Source of the DNA: Prosopis cineraria
Taxonomy: Eukaryota; Streptophyta; Magnoliopsida; Fabales; Fabaceae
Direction of reading: 5' to 3'
Assembly (NCBI RefSeq): GCF_029017545.1
Contig: NW_026555333.1
Location: forward strand, 25,713,624-25,777,623
DNA length: 64,000 bases
In this document: positions 23,923 to 36,039 of the stretch, piece after piece
Position numbering within the stretch: position 1 is the first letter of the stretch
How the letters are laid out: each line of letters starts with the position of its first letter
Program-made: the position numbers and the translations under genes
The notes under the pieces: model-generated
Database searches by the model: none
Told to the model about the DNA's origin: nothing
What the model saw: the letters and a program-made list of their open reading frames with translations, nothing else

Positions 23923-24972
23923 TGTAATATCCTCAATTTCTAATCCTGTGTTAATAATTGATTAGTTATGAGTTAGTGATTTAGTATAGAGATTTGAGTT
24001 CTGAGTAGTGAACTGATATATTGACTCATTAGGATGTTATATGAACATATATAAGTAGAAGAGCGAGGTTCTGAAGCAGAGTGGGTGAGCATAGAGAGGA
24101 TTTTCCTCACTGTGTCATGTGTCCTGATGGGTGGCAGATGTGCCTCAGCTTATGGAGTAGAAATCAGTTTAATAAAGACATGTCCAGCTTGAAAAACAGA
24201 AAGGAGAAACATGGGAGGAGAGTTCTAGAGTGGAGAAGAGCTAAGGCTGTGTTAAGGCAAGCTAAATCAGGAGCAAGGATGGTGTTTCTGACTTGTTACA
24301 AATTGGATAAGTCACGTACTGCCTTAACCTCTGAATCTACCCTATTTTCTTTTAGTCTTAATCAAGTAGAAAGTGAATTCAGGAGTTTGGTCTCAAATTG
24401 AGATACTTAAGTGGCAAAACTTTTATAGGAAATGGTCAAAGTGCACTTTAGTGTCCATTTTTTGATAGAAATATCGAATTGAGATGAAACCAGTGTCATT
24501 AGTTAGATTTCAAAATAAGTTTCGTGTGGATGCTTGAACCATCCCAATCGGACTTCATATGTGGAAATGGCACACATATGAATTTCATATCAAAAACTGC
24601 CATTTGATAGCAAATTCAAGTGCGTGCACTGTGACGCATGTGCTCGCATGCCGCGGCGCACGGCATAAAGTAGGCTATTGCGGCCTCTCTACCATATGCT
24701 GTGGCATATATGGCATAAGTCGTAGTACACGATGTAAATTTTTACTTTATTTTTAAGTGATGCACATGATTCTTGACTTTTGATGTACCCAATCTGTATG
24801 CTTCCATTGTGTATGTAATTGTGTATTGGGTTGAATAACCCAAATGATTATAAAATGTTTTCTAGAAATCTTTTATTGGGATCCCAATGTTTTCAACAAT
24901 TTAAACTCAAAGATTAGAAGTAATTAGTGATTTTTGAGGTGGAAATATGGTAATGTCAGTGAGGGCATTACA
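23923..24972 (+). repeat. Element 1 3' LTR
   Basis: It runs from TGTAATATCC to GGGCATTACA, 1050 bp. It holds the first dyad region (24100-24150), the GTTACAAATTGGATAAG segment near 24295, and a strong second dyad region (24630-24730) with ATGCCGCGGCGCACGGCAT. A 106-codon open frame at 24081-24401 falls inside the LTR and is not considered a gene. The following sequence at 24973 matches a different repeat (31305 onward). Confidence 0.75.
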
Positions 24973-25125
24973 ATCAATAAAAGCACACCACAACTAAATA
25001 AACTAAGTATGGTTAAGGAGTTGATCTTAAAACTATCTTAAAAAAATCCAAAGGATTAATATATAGCATAGAAGTAAATTAGGTAAACAAGAGCAACTAA
25101 TTGCTGTTATGACAGCATTAATTTG
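24973..25125 (-). mobile_element. Fragment of LTR type found at 31293-33238
   Basis: AAAAGCACACCACAACTAAA through AACTAATTGCTGTTATGACAGCATTAATTTG matches 31318-31470 closely. At about 25125 it switches abruptly into the kinase-like repeat array. Confidence 0.65.
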
Positions 25126-25444
25126 AAAATACTTGCTTTAAAGCTATAATCATCTTTAAAAGAATTTCATCTAATCTGATTCCAAAGGAATGTTTTCTAA
25201 TTAAACAAATAGAAATTAACAATGAAGATTGAAAATGCTTGCTTTAAAGCTTTGCTTTGATTGATTTTTTGATGACTGTTGTCATGGCTATTGTTGTACT
25301 TGTCTTTTCTAGTTAGATTTGTTATTCTAAAAATTTCTTCAAAATAAAAATCTCTTACATCATCTAAAACTGATTATATTATTTATAATTAAAAATGTTA
25401 AAATTATTAAATTCATAAAATGTTAAGAAAAGTATAAAAATACT

Positions 25445-26025
25445 TCCCAATATGTTTATTTTTATTAATCTGGTCTTCTATGAAATGAAGTCGCCTTGGT
25501 CTTCTTATGTCACTGATATTGACAATAAATAGCTTGTCTTAGTCATATTTATTTGAACAAACAAACAAAACATTATCAGGTGTCAAGTTCCCTTACATTA
25601 TTCTTAATCAATAGGCTTTAAAAATAGCTCCAACAATACTCCTAGACACAAAAATTGCAAAATAAATAAAATTCATAAAAATATATGTATAGAATAAAAT
25701 TTGTAAATAAGTTAAAAAAATTCACACATCTCATCAAATTTAATAACAAAGTTGTAGGGAGTTTTGCATATTCTCCCTCTATGTTCGTAACTATTTTCAT
25801 TTGATTCTGCCAATAGAAGGCATTTAAATTGAATTAAAAGTTTTCTGTTATCAAACCATAAAGTGTTTTATCATCCATTTGACCATCATAATTGATAATA
25901 TTTGGTAACTGTTGGTTAACTGGAGCTTTTGAGTCTTTTTTTAAGCTTTTATTAATATTAGACTTATGAATGCACTTTATACATACATTATGGCCATGTA
26001 AATCACCTTGATGCAATATTAGGCA
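25445..26025 (-). pseudogene. Kinase-like pseudogene, unit 1 (two exon blocks)
   Basis: Minus strand. The upstream block (26016 down to about 25735) reads HQGDLHGHNVCIKCIHKS, where VCIK resembles the beta-3 lysine motif. It continues with LPNIINYDGQMDDKTLYGLI, the beta-4/beta-5 and hinge pattern, and after a stop with EGEYAKLPTTLLLNLMRCV, a helix-E-like stretch. The downstream block (about 25650-25450) corresponds to the catalytic-loop exon seen better at 28383-28565, here with stops (LRIM.GNLTPDNVLF). The layout matches a protein kinase domain split by an intron. No intact copy exists in the window. Confidence 0.6.
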
Positions 26026-26486
26026 CTCTTTTGCTCTCCGTATCTTCTCTTAGGATTTTAATTATGGTATTAGAGCTTCTCTTATTGTATCAGAGTTAGG
26101 TTAATGAAGTTTATATTTTATCATACTTGGAGCTATGTTTTGTGTAGCAAAGCTTTGTAAGTATGAATAAATCTCGAAGAAGTGAATCATTAGATGAAAA
26201 AATGCATGATCAATTATTGGTTGAACAAATCATTAAGTATAAAATTCAAAAATGATTTTAAAAAATTAAAAATTAAAAATTAATTGTAAAAGAATTCATA
26301 ACTTATATCTCAAATTAGGCTTTCCAATCCACATAATAGACAGATATATTTATGATCAACTGAAATAGTTGTTCAACTTCATTATGTGATTACCTACTTG
26401 TGAAAATAACCAATAATCACCAATTCTTCTTAGAGCTATTAAGACAAAATGTTTGAAGTCATATTTTTTAAAAACGCTTTACATTT

Positions 26487-27757
26487 TCAATCATATTTTA
26501 TGGAGTTATGATCATTAATAAGGAACGATGTTCTCTTGATTGGGACCTAAAATGTAGGGTGACTAATTGCCTCTCATTTATAATGATCCTAAAAATCATA
26601 AAAATGTAACTTTTTTTATATAAAAGCTCTAGAAAGAACCTATAAATTCATGTAATAAGCTTATAATTTGAAAATTAGATCACACAATAAGAAAATCAGA
26701 TATTTTGATTGGTGACCAATTTTATCATGGATGAAATCAAATAGTCTTGCTTTAGGAATTGAGTTAGCTTCAAACAATGTTGTGTATTATCTAGCTAAAT
26801 AATTTTTAAAAAAAATTCATCTAATCTAATTTTAAAAGAGTATTTTCTAATTAAACAAATAGAAATTATACAACCAAAATTGAAAATATTTTTTTAAAGC
26901 TTTACTTCGATTGATTTTTTAATGATTGTTATCATGGCTATTGTTATACTTGTCTTTTTTTGGTTGGATTTCTTATTCTAAAAAATTTTTGAAAATAAAA
27001 ATTTTTCAAAAAAATAAAACTGATTATATTATTTATAATTAGAAATATTAAAATTATTAAATTCACAAAATGTTAAGAAAAGTATAAAAACACTTCCCAA
27101 TATGTCTATTGTCATTAATTAGGTCTTCTACAAAATGAAGTCGCCTTGGTCTCCCTATTAAACTGATAATATTTAGTACGTATTGGGTTAATTGGAGTTT
27201 TTGAGTTTTTTTAACTTTTTATTAATATTAGGCTCATGAATGCACTTTATACATACATTATGGCCATATAGATCACCTTGATGTAATATTAAAAACTCTT
27301 TTGCTCTCTATATCTTCTCTAAAAATTTTAATCATGGTATCAAAGTTTCTTCCATGGTATCAGAGTTAGGTTAATGAAGTTTATACTTTATTATGCTTGG
27401 AGCTTTATTTTGTATAGCAAAGCTTTGTAAGTATGAATAAATCTCGAAGAAGTGAATCATTAGAGAAAAATGCATGATTGATTATTTATTAAATAAATCA
27501 TTAAGTATAAAATTTAGAAATAATTTTCAAAGAAATTAATAAATAATAATTAATTATAAAAGAATTCATAACTTATACCTTAAGTTAGATTTTTCATTCC
27601 CCATAATAGAAAAATAGATTTTTGATCAACTAAAGTAATTGTTCAATTTCATTATGTTAATACTTGCTTGTGGAAGCAACCAATAATCACTGATTCACCT
27701 TAAAGCCATTAAGACCAAAAGTATTTAAAATTATATTTTTTTAAAGATGCTTTACAT
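26487..27757 (-). pseudogene. Kinase-like repeat unit 2, coding blocks mostly deleted
   Basis: It keeps the conserved non-coding blocks of the array but jumps at about 27160 from the end of the catalytic-loop block into the hinge region, losing roughly 400-500 bp. A remnant HQGDLYGHNVCIKCIHEPNI is readable on the minus strand at about 27290-27230, followed by a frameshift. Confidence 0.55.
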
Positions 27758-28334
27758 TTTCAATCATGTTTTATGGAGTTATGATCATTAATAAAGAATG
27801 ATGTTCCCTCAGTAAGGACCCAAAATGTAGGGTGACTAATTGCCTCTCATTTATCACAATTCTAAAAATTTTAAGAATATAATTTTTTTATATAAAAGCT
27901 CTAGAAGGAACTTATAAACTCATGCAGTAAATGTATAAATTAAAAACTTGATCACACAATAAGAAAATTATATATTTTAATCAATGTTCATTTTATCATG
28001 GATAAAATCAGATCCTATTACTTTAGAAATTGAGTTAGTTTTGAACAATGCTATATGTTATCTAGTTGAATAATCTTTAAAAGAATTTTATCTGATCTAA
28101 TTTCAAAAGAGTGTTTTCCAATTAAACAAATAGAAATAATACAACCAAGATTAAAAATGTTTATTTTAAAGCGTTGCTTCAATTGATTTTTTAATGACGG
28201 TTGTCATGGCTATTGTTGTATTTGTCTTTTCTAATTGGATTTGCTGGTCTGGCAATTGCTTTAAAATAATAATCTCTTGCATCATCTAACAATAATTATA
28301 TTATTTATAATTAGAAATTTTAAATTTATTAAAT

Positions 28335-28925
28335 TCACAAAATTTTAAGAAAAGTATAAAAATACTTCCCAATATATTTATTCTCATTAACCTGGTCTTC
28401 TGCAAAATGAAGCCACCTTGGTCTTTTTATATCATCAATCTTGGCTATAAATGGCTTGTCTTTGTCATATTTATTTGAAGGAACTAACACAATATTGTTA
28501 GGTGTCAAGTTTCTATGAATTATTCTCAATCGATGGATTTTGAAAACAACTCCAACCATACTCCTAGTCATAAAAATTACAAAATGAAAATAAAAAATTC
28601 ATAAAAATATATGTATAAAATAAAATTTGTAAATAAGTTAAAAAAACTTACACATCTTATCAAATTTAATAACAAAGTTGTAGGTAGTTTCACATATTCT
28701 CCCTCTCTCCTTGTAACTATTTTCATTTAATTTTGCTGATAGAAGGCATATAAATTGAACTAATAGTTTTCTATTATCAAACCATAAGCTGTTTCATCCT
28801 TCATTGGACCATAATAACTGATAATATTTGGTATGTGTTGGGTTAATTGAAGCTTTTGAGTCTTTTTTAAACTTTTATCAATATTAGGCTCATGAATGCA
28901 CTTTATACATATGTTATGACCATTT
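28335..28925 (-). pseudogene. Kinase-like pseudogene, unit 3 (best catalytic-loop exon)
   Basis: The block at 28555-28383 on the minus strand reads GVVFKIHRLRIIHRNLTPNN, then IVLVPSNKYDKDKPFIAKID and RWLHFAEDQVNENKYIGK. HRN-L-x-x-N-N matches the kinase HRDLxxxN catalytic loop with the catalytic Asp replaced by Asn. AKIDD is where KxxDFG is expected, but the glycine is not seen. It starts after a CTAG acceptor-like end and is followed by GTATTT, donor-like. The upstream block (28925-28650) holds the hinge region. I do not recognise the kinase subfamily. Confidence 0.6.
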
Positions 28926-29970
28926 TGAGCACTATCATAAATAGAGATTTAATAATAATTCTTTATTTGTAACACATAATTTCAAGTCACTTACTTTTCA
29001 AAAATGAATTTGTGTAGCCACTTGCAAACTTGAAAAAAAATACTTAAACATTGTTTTACTTTTTAGTTATTTTATTTATATGTAATATTTATTCAAATTT
29101 GTTCTTTTTAGATTTAGAGAATATCTTGTATTCAGTAAACATTGTTTGTATATTTATTAGTTATTACTATGTTCATTTATATAATGTAAGCATTTTGTAT
29201 TAGTGAAGTAACGCACTTTGCTACTTTTCATTTCTTTTCTCAAGGCTTTTTTCATGATATCAGAGCTTGTTCCAAGATATCAAAGCTAGGCTAGTGAAAT
29301 TTATATTTTGTCTAGGTTGAAGCTTTATTTTATATAGCAAAGCTTTGTAAGTATGAGTAAATCTCAGAGAAATGAATCATTAGACAGAAAATGCATGAGT
29401 AATTCTAGTTTAAATAAATCATTAAATTTAAAATTCAAGAATGATTTTCAAAGAAATAATCTATTAATAATTAATTATAAAAGAATCATAATTTGTACCT
29501 TAAGTTGAGATTTCCAATTTCCATATTAGACAGATAGATTTCTAATCAACCAAAGTAGTTGTTCAACTTCATTATGCCAATACTTACTTGTGAAAGCAAT
29601 CAACAAACACCGATCTACCTTAGAGCCCTTAAGACTAGAAACTTTTGAACTCACATTTTTCAAAGACGCTTTACATTTTCAATCATGTTTTATGGAGTCA
29701 TAATTATTAATAAGAAATAATATTCTCTTGCTTGTGACAAAAAATGTAGGGTGACTAATTGTCTCTTAATTATCATGATCCTAAAAATTATAATAATGTA
29801 ACTTTTTTTTTATATAGAAACTCTAGAAGGAACTTATAAATTCATGTAATAAACTTTTAAATCAAAAATTAGATCACACATAAGAAAATTGCATATTTAG
29901 ATTGATGATCCCATATTAAGAAAATTAGATCATGTTGCTCTTGGAATTGAGTTAGCTTTAAATAATATTG

Positions 29971-31292
29971 TGTAATATTCTAGATTTCAAACTTTGAAAT
30001 TTTAAGTTTAAGGAGAGTAAATTGGTCAAAATAAGAGATTTATGAATTAATGATTCTTTTAGATGACTAATATGATTTTTGTATAGTTGGATAGCCTTGG
30101 AATAGGGCTAGCTTAGAGTTCAAGTAGATTGGGGCACAAAAGGAGGCTTAAAATCATGTTGAGCCATTTTTGCCATCTACCACGGTGCCACAGTGAATGT
30201 CCAAAAATTTGATTAAATCAATTTTGTGTGCGCGTTAGAAAATAGAAGGAGGAGAAGAGCAAACATGAAGAAAACTAAGGGGGTGCATTTTCTGTGTTAG
30301 GGCTTTATCTTTGGAGTTATTGGGAAGCATTTTGAGCTAACTACACATTCGGTTAAGCCTCATATCTTCTTCCTTCCTCCCATATGTGAATTTTTAATAG
30401 ATTTGGGTATGGTTGGGACTTAATTTCATGTTCTCTTGAATTATAATTGAATCCATTGATTTAGTTAAGATCTCAAAGAGTTAAATGAAACTTCTAAATT
30501 TAGGTTTATAAATTTTGTAATGGTTTAGAATTTTTGATGAGGATTTGGATGAACCCTAAGTGAAATTTAAGAGTTTTGAAATAATGTGGGTGAAGATTTG
30601 TGTTTATTTATGTGGTTGGGTATTAAATAAAATTAATAAAGTGTATTGGAAAAGTTAATAATGTTATAGTAGGATTTTAGGAGTAGGTTCCTAAAATTTG
30701 GCTAAAAAAAGGGTTAATTTGAGTGAGAATTGATGATTAAATGTTTAATCATGTAGATTAAATATTGATCAAGTGTTGATATATTAATGGATACATGTGA
30801 GGCTATTAATTAACCACAGTAACCCTTTTAGTGAAAAAAGGTTGAGGTAACTGAATTATTTAAACTTATTATTTGTGTGTTTGGATAGTTGTGTAGGATT
30901 TTGAAGTGTTATTCATTGTTGTTTTAAACTAGTATACTAATAATAGAAAATGAGTTGGGATTTTGAAACCCTATGTGAAGTGAAATAAGTTTATCTGTTT
31001 ACAAATGTGAGGTTTTGACAAATCTTATATTAAACCCTATGCATATGTGCATATGCTTGCGAAAATGTATGGATTATTATGGAGATGATTATTGTAAGTA
31101 AGCTACATGTATATAGCTGTGTGTGGAATTATTGAGCATAATGTTTGGCATGATCATTATGGGTGGAAGTTCACTTTAGTATTGTTTGGGAATATTATTT
31201 GGAAGTTCATATGTTATACTAGCACAAAGGAGGCCTCAGTGCATAGTTCTAGTATTGTTTGAAAGTCTTAGTACTATATGAGATAGATTGAG
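29971..31292 (+). mobile_element. Family A LTR, 5' part only, plus strand
   Basis: It starts TGTAATATTCTAGATTTCAAAC and contains the first dyad region (30175-30200, ACCACGGTGCCACAG), the TTCGGTTAAGCCTCATATC segment, and GTTGAGGTAACTGAATTATT (30841). It reaches GGCATGATCATTATGGGTGG before stopping at 31292, where a minus-strand LTR end (TGTAACACTTACCCC) begins. It interrupts the kinase-like array. Confidence 0.65.
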
Positions 31293-33238
31293 TGTAACAC
31301 TTACCCCAAGTGTTAACAAAAGCACACCATAACCAAATAAATTAAGTATGATTAAGGAGTTGATCCTAAAACTAGCTTAGAAAAATTCAAAGAACTAATA
31401 TAAAGTGCACGGAAGCAAATTAGGCAAATAGGAGCAACTAATTGCCGTCATGATAGCATTAATTTGCTGTCATGTAACCCTCCCGGGAAAACTTCCAAGA
31501 GGCTCCATTTCACCATCTAGCCTCCAATAAAAGTAATTTAAAAGTTCACACATCTCTTTTAATAAATACTAATAATGATATAAATTCTAAAAAGATCCAA
31601 ATGTCAGATTAAAGTTTGGACACATTACAAGTTTTGACATTGTTGCTGTCATGGTAGCAACTCCATACCAACTTTCAAAGTGCACTATTTCATCATCCGA
31701 CATCTGATCGGAGAGATTCTAGAGTCCACACATTACTTTTAATGTATACTAATAGTTAGATTAAAACTTGTGCACGTCCCAACCTTAATAACTGTAGCAT
31801 CATGCTATCATGACAACATTAAATTGCTGTCATGACAATACCTTCAGACCGAATTTTAAAGTGTACTGTTTCTTCGTTTAATGTTTGATTGAGGTGATTC
31901 CAAAGCCTACATAAAGCTTACAAAAGTCTTACTTGTAACTCAAATTTGAGAGAAATCTAATGATCAGATTGAGATTTGGACACTTGGATGCAAAAGTGCA
32001 GCTTTTTAGTAAAAATTATTTTTAAAATTGTCCAAATCTCATCTTAATGGTTATAAACTTATGGAAACACTTTAGACATGTCAAATAGGATTAGGAGTAC
32101 TTAATAGAACATTTAGATGATGGAAAAACCACTTATATTAAAAGTTGACCACCTAAGTATCATTTCCTAAAATGGATCCTAAGCCCTTAAAATTCACAAA
32201 TCACATATGAGTGGCTAAAAAACCATTCCAAACACCATATACACATATGAATACATATGATAAACAATTTTACTTAGCTCAGAGATCCCTGTAGGGCCCA
32301 CGCACCCACTCTATCTATCTAAAGTGTATGTTTGCCCATAGCACACAATTCACAATACAACCACTTTGCATTTACGTATAGAATCACACATATTCATATA
32401 CATACAAAAGTAAAAATTTTCTTATAGTGGAAACTTGGTCTACCAAATTAATCCATCAAAACCATATTCCATAACCAAGTTTCCTTGTCACAAGTCTACA
32501 AGCTGACAAAAGTTCATACAAAGGCATACAATTCAAACATATTCACATGCATATATATACAATCACATCTTCCTGGCATCCAAATCTTAAATACATTACA
32601 ATGTACTTGCTTAAAAGATAGGGGCTATAATTCTTTACAATTCACAAGTAAACCCCTTACTCGGCTGCTTTTCTTATCCACCACTAGATCATTCATCTAA
32701 ACCTATAAATATTGTAAAGAAAGGGGTGAGATAACCATGGTCTCAGTAATAGAGAAATCTATATTCGTTATTGCAAGGAAAGCCATAGTTAAATAAATAA
32801 ATAATAGATTTAAAATAACATATAATTAAGGCAATTATAATGCTTGAATGCATAACATAGGCTGGTATGGCCTTTCTTGATCATTAGAATGCCCCTGTCA
32901 CTCTTTAGCTTGTAGTTAAACCACATACCCACTTGTAATTCCATAAGCATAAATTATAATCCAAGGCATGATCTGATTTACTGAATTGCCTGTGCCCCTC
33001 AATATGGATCCTGAGAAGTCAAAACAAACTTCCTCCTGACTACCTTGGCTTAGGCACTCAACCTCACACTTCTCATGTCAGATCTCTTCCCCCACTGAGA
33101 GATGTCAAATACTCAATCCACTAACCCTTTTAGTGAACTCAACCCACAAAAAAGTACGTCAACATTGAGTAGTAACAGTGAGCCATAGAATATCACAAGA
33201 CCACATCTCTCTATTAGTGAACTCCTACCAAGATCATG
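31293..33238 (-). mobile_element. Related LTR, minus strand, left part
   Basis: The left edge TGTAACACTTACCCCAAGTG is the complement of an LTR end. Palindrome-like TTGCTGTCATGACA motifs occur at 31440-31485, 31640 and 31800-31845. GAAAGGGGTGAGATAACCATGG (32720) is the family segment seen in other LTRs. The LTR is interrupted at 33239 by a solo LTR and resumes at 36040, where the reading GGCATGATC...GGTAGGAGTTCAC becomes continuous across the insertion. Confidence 0.65.
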
Positions 33239-34724
33239 TGTAACCTCCTTCTATGTCCTGTAGATATAGGAGAAAATTAATAGAATTACCACATCAAAAA
33301 ACTAAATAGTAATCAAATATTTTGTTTGAAAAGCTTTGGCCAAAGACTTTTTTGTAAAACCATTCATAATCATACCATATCAGAGCAATACATAGCGAAA
33401 GCAAATCATACATTTGTCTCATGCATAGTGGACATAACCTATGGGTATTCCCATTTCAATTGCATGCATTTACATTACAAAATCAAGTTAGGAATTAGTC
33501 CACGTGTTGCAGCATGTGGCACTGAGCCACATGCTCAATCTTTCTGTGTCATGTGCCATGGCATGTGACCCCATACACTGTAGTGTGCTTGTCTAAATTT
33601 TTATTGTTATTTTGAAAGAAAAAATGACAAACTTCCAGGTGGGCCGTTTTCACATACAACATTTGATCGAAGTGATTCAAGCACCCACATGAAGCTTATC
33701 TCATAAGCTAGCTAATGAGACATGTTTGGATACAATCTAATAGTTCGATCAAATTTTAGACAGTCAAGTGCAAAAAGTCACTTTTCTGAAAAATTTACAC
33801 ACCTAAGCGCTCAAATTGATCCCTTACTTTTATTAGACCCTATAAGGCCTTGAATCAAGTCTTAAAGGACCTAATTCACCTGATTAACCACTTTATACCA
33901 CACTTATACACATATATTGAAATTTGACCTCTCAACGGTCAATTTTCATATTTTAAATATTTGCATAAATTGCCATTACTTGCACAACTTAGCCCACTTG
34001 GCCTTTTCTCAACATAAACATATACATTCACATTCATATCACAATCACAATTCAATCTTAGCCCTAAATTACTTATTTCAACATAATTTCTCACATCATA
34101 CTCAAATCATAGCCCTTGATTCATTTCATCACATATACATACAATTAGGCTAAGATTCAATAAAAACACTACTCAAGTCATACATGTAACCCTATAGCAA
34201 CTCATTTACACATATATACACTAGTTTCTTAGTTTATTACACAAATTTCAAGTTCACACGGCTTTCATAGTTCAAGCCAACCCCAACTCTCTTCCCTTGC
34301 CCTAATCACTGCTCGATCCTGAAAACATATAACCACAGGGGTGAGATAAAAATCTTAGTAATAGAATAACTCATTTCTAATGACTATCACATACAAATAC
34401 ATGAAAGTAAAGCATATTATACCATTTAATATAATGTATCACATATTTCATTTTCAATTTATAACCATATGTATCCATTCACCACTTTTTACCACTTTCT
34501 CACATATAGCAACATATTGCATCCTATAGCATTTCATAGTATGATCACTACCAATCGAACCTCTAAATCACCCTGACATGAAACCATAAGCTTGCCTTAG
34601 ACTAATGTACATTCTCATTGGACCTGAGCTCACCTTTAGTGGTAGAATCACCTAGCTAAAGGTGTTCTATCTCACTTTCGGACTATGGTTTCTCCCAATA
34701 CACACAATGGGGTATCGTTGACTC

Positions 34725-34890
34725 CAACACCATATCACACAAACACTAAGGAGTCCTAAATCTCCAATATCGTACCTCAATAGGCACTAAGTAGATCTTC
34801 TCCAACACCACACCTTGAAAGGCACTAAAGATATATAATTCTCTAATACCACACCCCGTTGAGCACTAAGGAGAATATGCTATATGGTCT
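34725..34890 (-). repeat. LTR-internal minisatellite, ~4 units
   Basis: Units of about 35-45 bp follow the pattern CTCCAACACCACACC...GGCACTAAGGAGATA, starting near 34729, 34766, 34799 and 34843. The same block occurs in other LTR copies with one to four units. Confidence 0.8.
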
Positions 34891-34992
34891 TCTCACCACC
34901 TCTCTACTTGAGTGAATTCTCACCCCTATAATCATGCTTTTCGAACCATTCAAGGTTCCTCATTACCACTTTACATGCTTTCTCACACATAA

Positions 34993-35011
34993 CATATATA
35001 TATATATATAT
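34993..35011. repeat. (AT)n microsatellite
   Basis: A short AT run lies inside the solo LTR. Confidence 0.85.
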
Positions 35012-36039
35012 TGACATATAATTTGAAATCACCCATTTCAATGCTTTTCTTCAATTAAAAGCTATTCCATACAACATTCACACAATGCCATCAAACATGC
35101 CTGGTTGTAAACCTTTTCATGCATTATATAGCATACTCACACACAGTTACAATAAATAGTCAAATAAAGGAAGTTATTCGGTTACCTCAACCTTTCTATC
35201 ACTAGAAAGGTTACCTATTTCAACCACCACTATAACTTATCTCAAGCTTCTTTTCTCTACTCATATGCTCAATATGCCAATCTGAATACATTTGACACAT
35301 TTTAGTCATTTAGTCCATTTTGACTAAAAATTCATATTTACTACTTAGGGCTATAGTCAACCATAAACTCTTTTTCATTTATCCATTTTAAGTCTATTAC
35401 TACTCGATTACTACTTTACATTACCTCAACCAATCTTATTTCACCCAAATCAAATTTTTGCCCTAAATTTTCTCTCCCTAAAGGCCAAATTAAGCCTATA
35501 GGTTCAATGCTCTACTATTTAGCTTTAAACTAGTCGTAAAGCTCTAATTTAACTTCCAATAACCTTTTTAATACTATTGAGCAAGAGTCAAACCCTTACA
35601 ATTTTACCAATTTAATTTTTCTATAACTCATTTTTAGAGAAATTCATTAGAATGGAAGAGTTATACATAGCTTACCTGCTAAGAAACTGATCAGATGCAC
35701 CTTCTAATGGTTTGAAATAGCTTGCCCTAGCTCTTCAACCCTTCTTCTCTCCTTCTCTCGTGTGTTCTCAAATTCTTTCCTTTGAAATTTCATGACTTAA
35801 AAAGTCATTTTTTAGTTTATACACTACAGCGCATGTAGCACAAGTCACGGCGTGTGGCATAGTGAGATTTATTCTCACCATGTGCACTTGCTTTGACTTT
35901 CCTTCCACCCATATTTGTTCATACAACACACCAACAAATCAAACACCAAGTAATCATATAAATTTCTAATCTGACACTAATCTCCACTTTATCCTCGACT
36001 AACAGCTAACCATGGGATTAAAAAATTAAAGATGTTACA

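Larger units (their letters stand above)
18985..24972 (+). mobile_element. Decayed Ty3/gypsy (chromovirus-like) retrotransposon, element 1
   Basis: Order on the plus strand is a short 5' LTR, PBS relic, gag, protease, RT, RNase H, integrase, chromodomain-like tail, polypurine tract and 3' LTR. This is the Ty3/gypsy order. The integrase C-terminal tail with the W-K-G...ETWE...YPQLFP pattern suggests a Del/Tekay-type chromovirus. Both LTRs share the ending GTGAGGGCATTAYA. The element is long dead, with about nine stops in gag and many in pol plus in-frame and out-of-frame deletions. Its flanks (TACCA and ATCAA) do not form a target duplication. Confidence 0.85.
25126..29970 (-). repeat. Array of kinase-like pseudogene repeat units, part 1
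   Basis: At least four diverged units in tandem share, in plus-strand order, the block CTTTACATTTTCAATCATGTTTTATGG (near 26487, 27757 and 29667), AGGGTGACTAATTGCC, AATTTCATCTAATCTAATTCC, GTTGTCATGGCTATTGTTGTA, ACTTCCCAATATG (25447, 27093, 28369), two coding blocks, and TCATGAATGCACTTTATACATAC. Unit spacing is 1.27 kb where the coding blocks are deleted and 1.9 kb where they are kept. The coding strand is minus. It ends at an LTR start at 29971. The repeats may be local duplications of one gene followed by decay. Confidence 0.75.
33239..36039 (-). mobile_element. Family A solo LTR with TSD TCATG
   Basis: On the minus strand it starts TGTAACATCTTTAATTTTTT (from 36039) and ends GGAGGTTACA (at 33239), 2801 bp. 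The five bases on each side, 33234-33238 and 36040-36044, are both TCATG, a perfect target-site duplication, and no internal domain is present. It contains both dyad regions (35822-35860 and 33510-33590), the minisatellite block (34725-34890) and the conserved ...CACTTTCGGACTATGGTTTC block. A solo LTR results from recombination between the two LTRs of a full element. Confidence 0.85.

Noticed and set aside
24081..24401. 106-codon plus-strand ORF
   Set aside because: It lies wholly inside the 3' LTR of element 1, has no domain, opens with GTG instead of ATG, and overlaps the conserved LTR dyad region.
28930..29290. Copia LTR end plus PBS (ATATCAGAGCTTG motif) in the kinase-like array
   Set aside because: The motif recurs in every unit at the same place, with no LTR boundaries, target duplications or Copia coding sequence nearby. 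It is left as part of the array.
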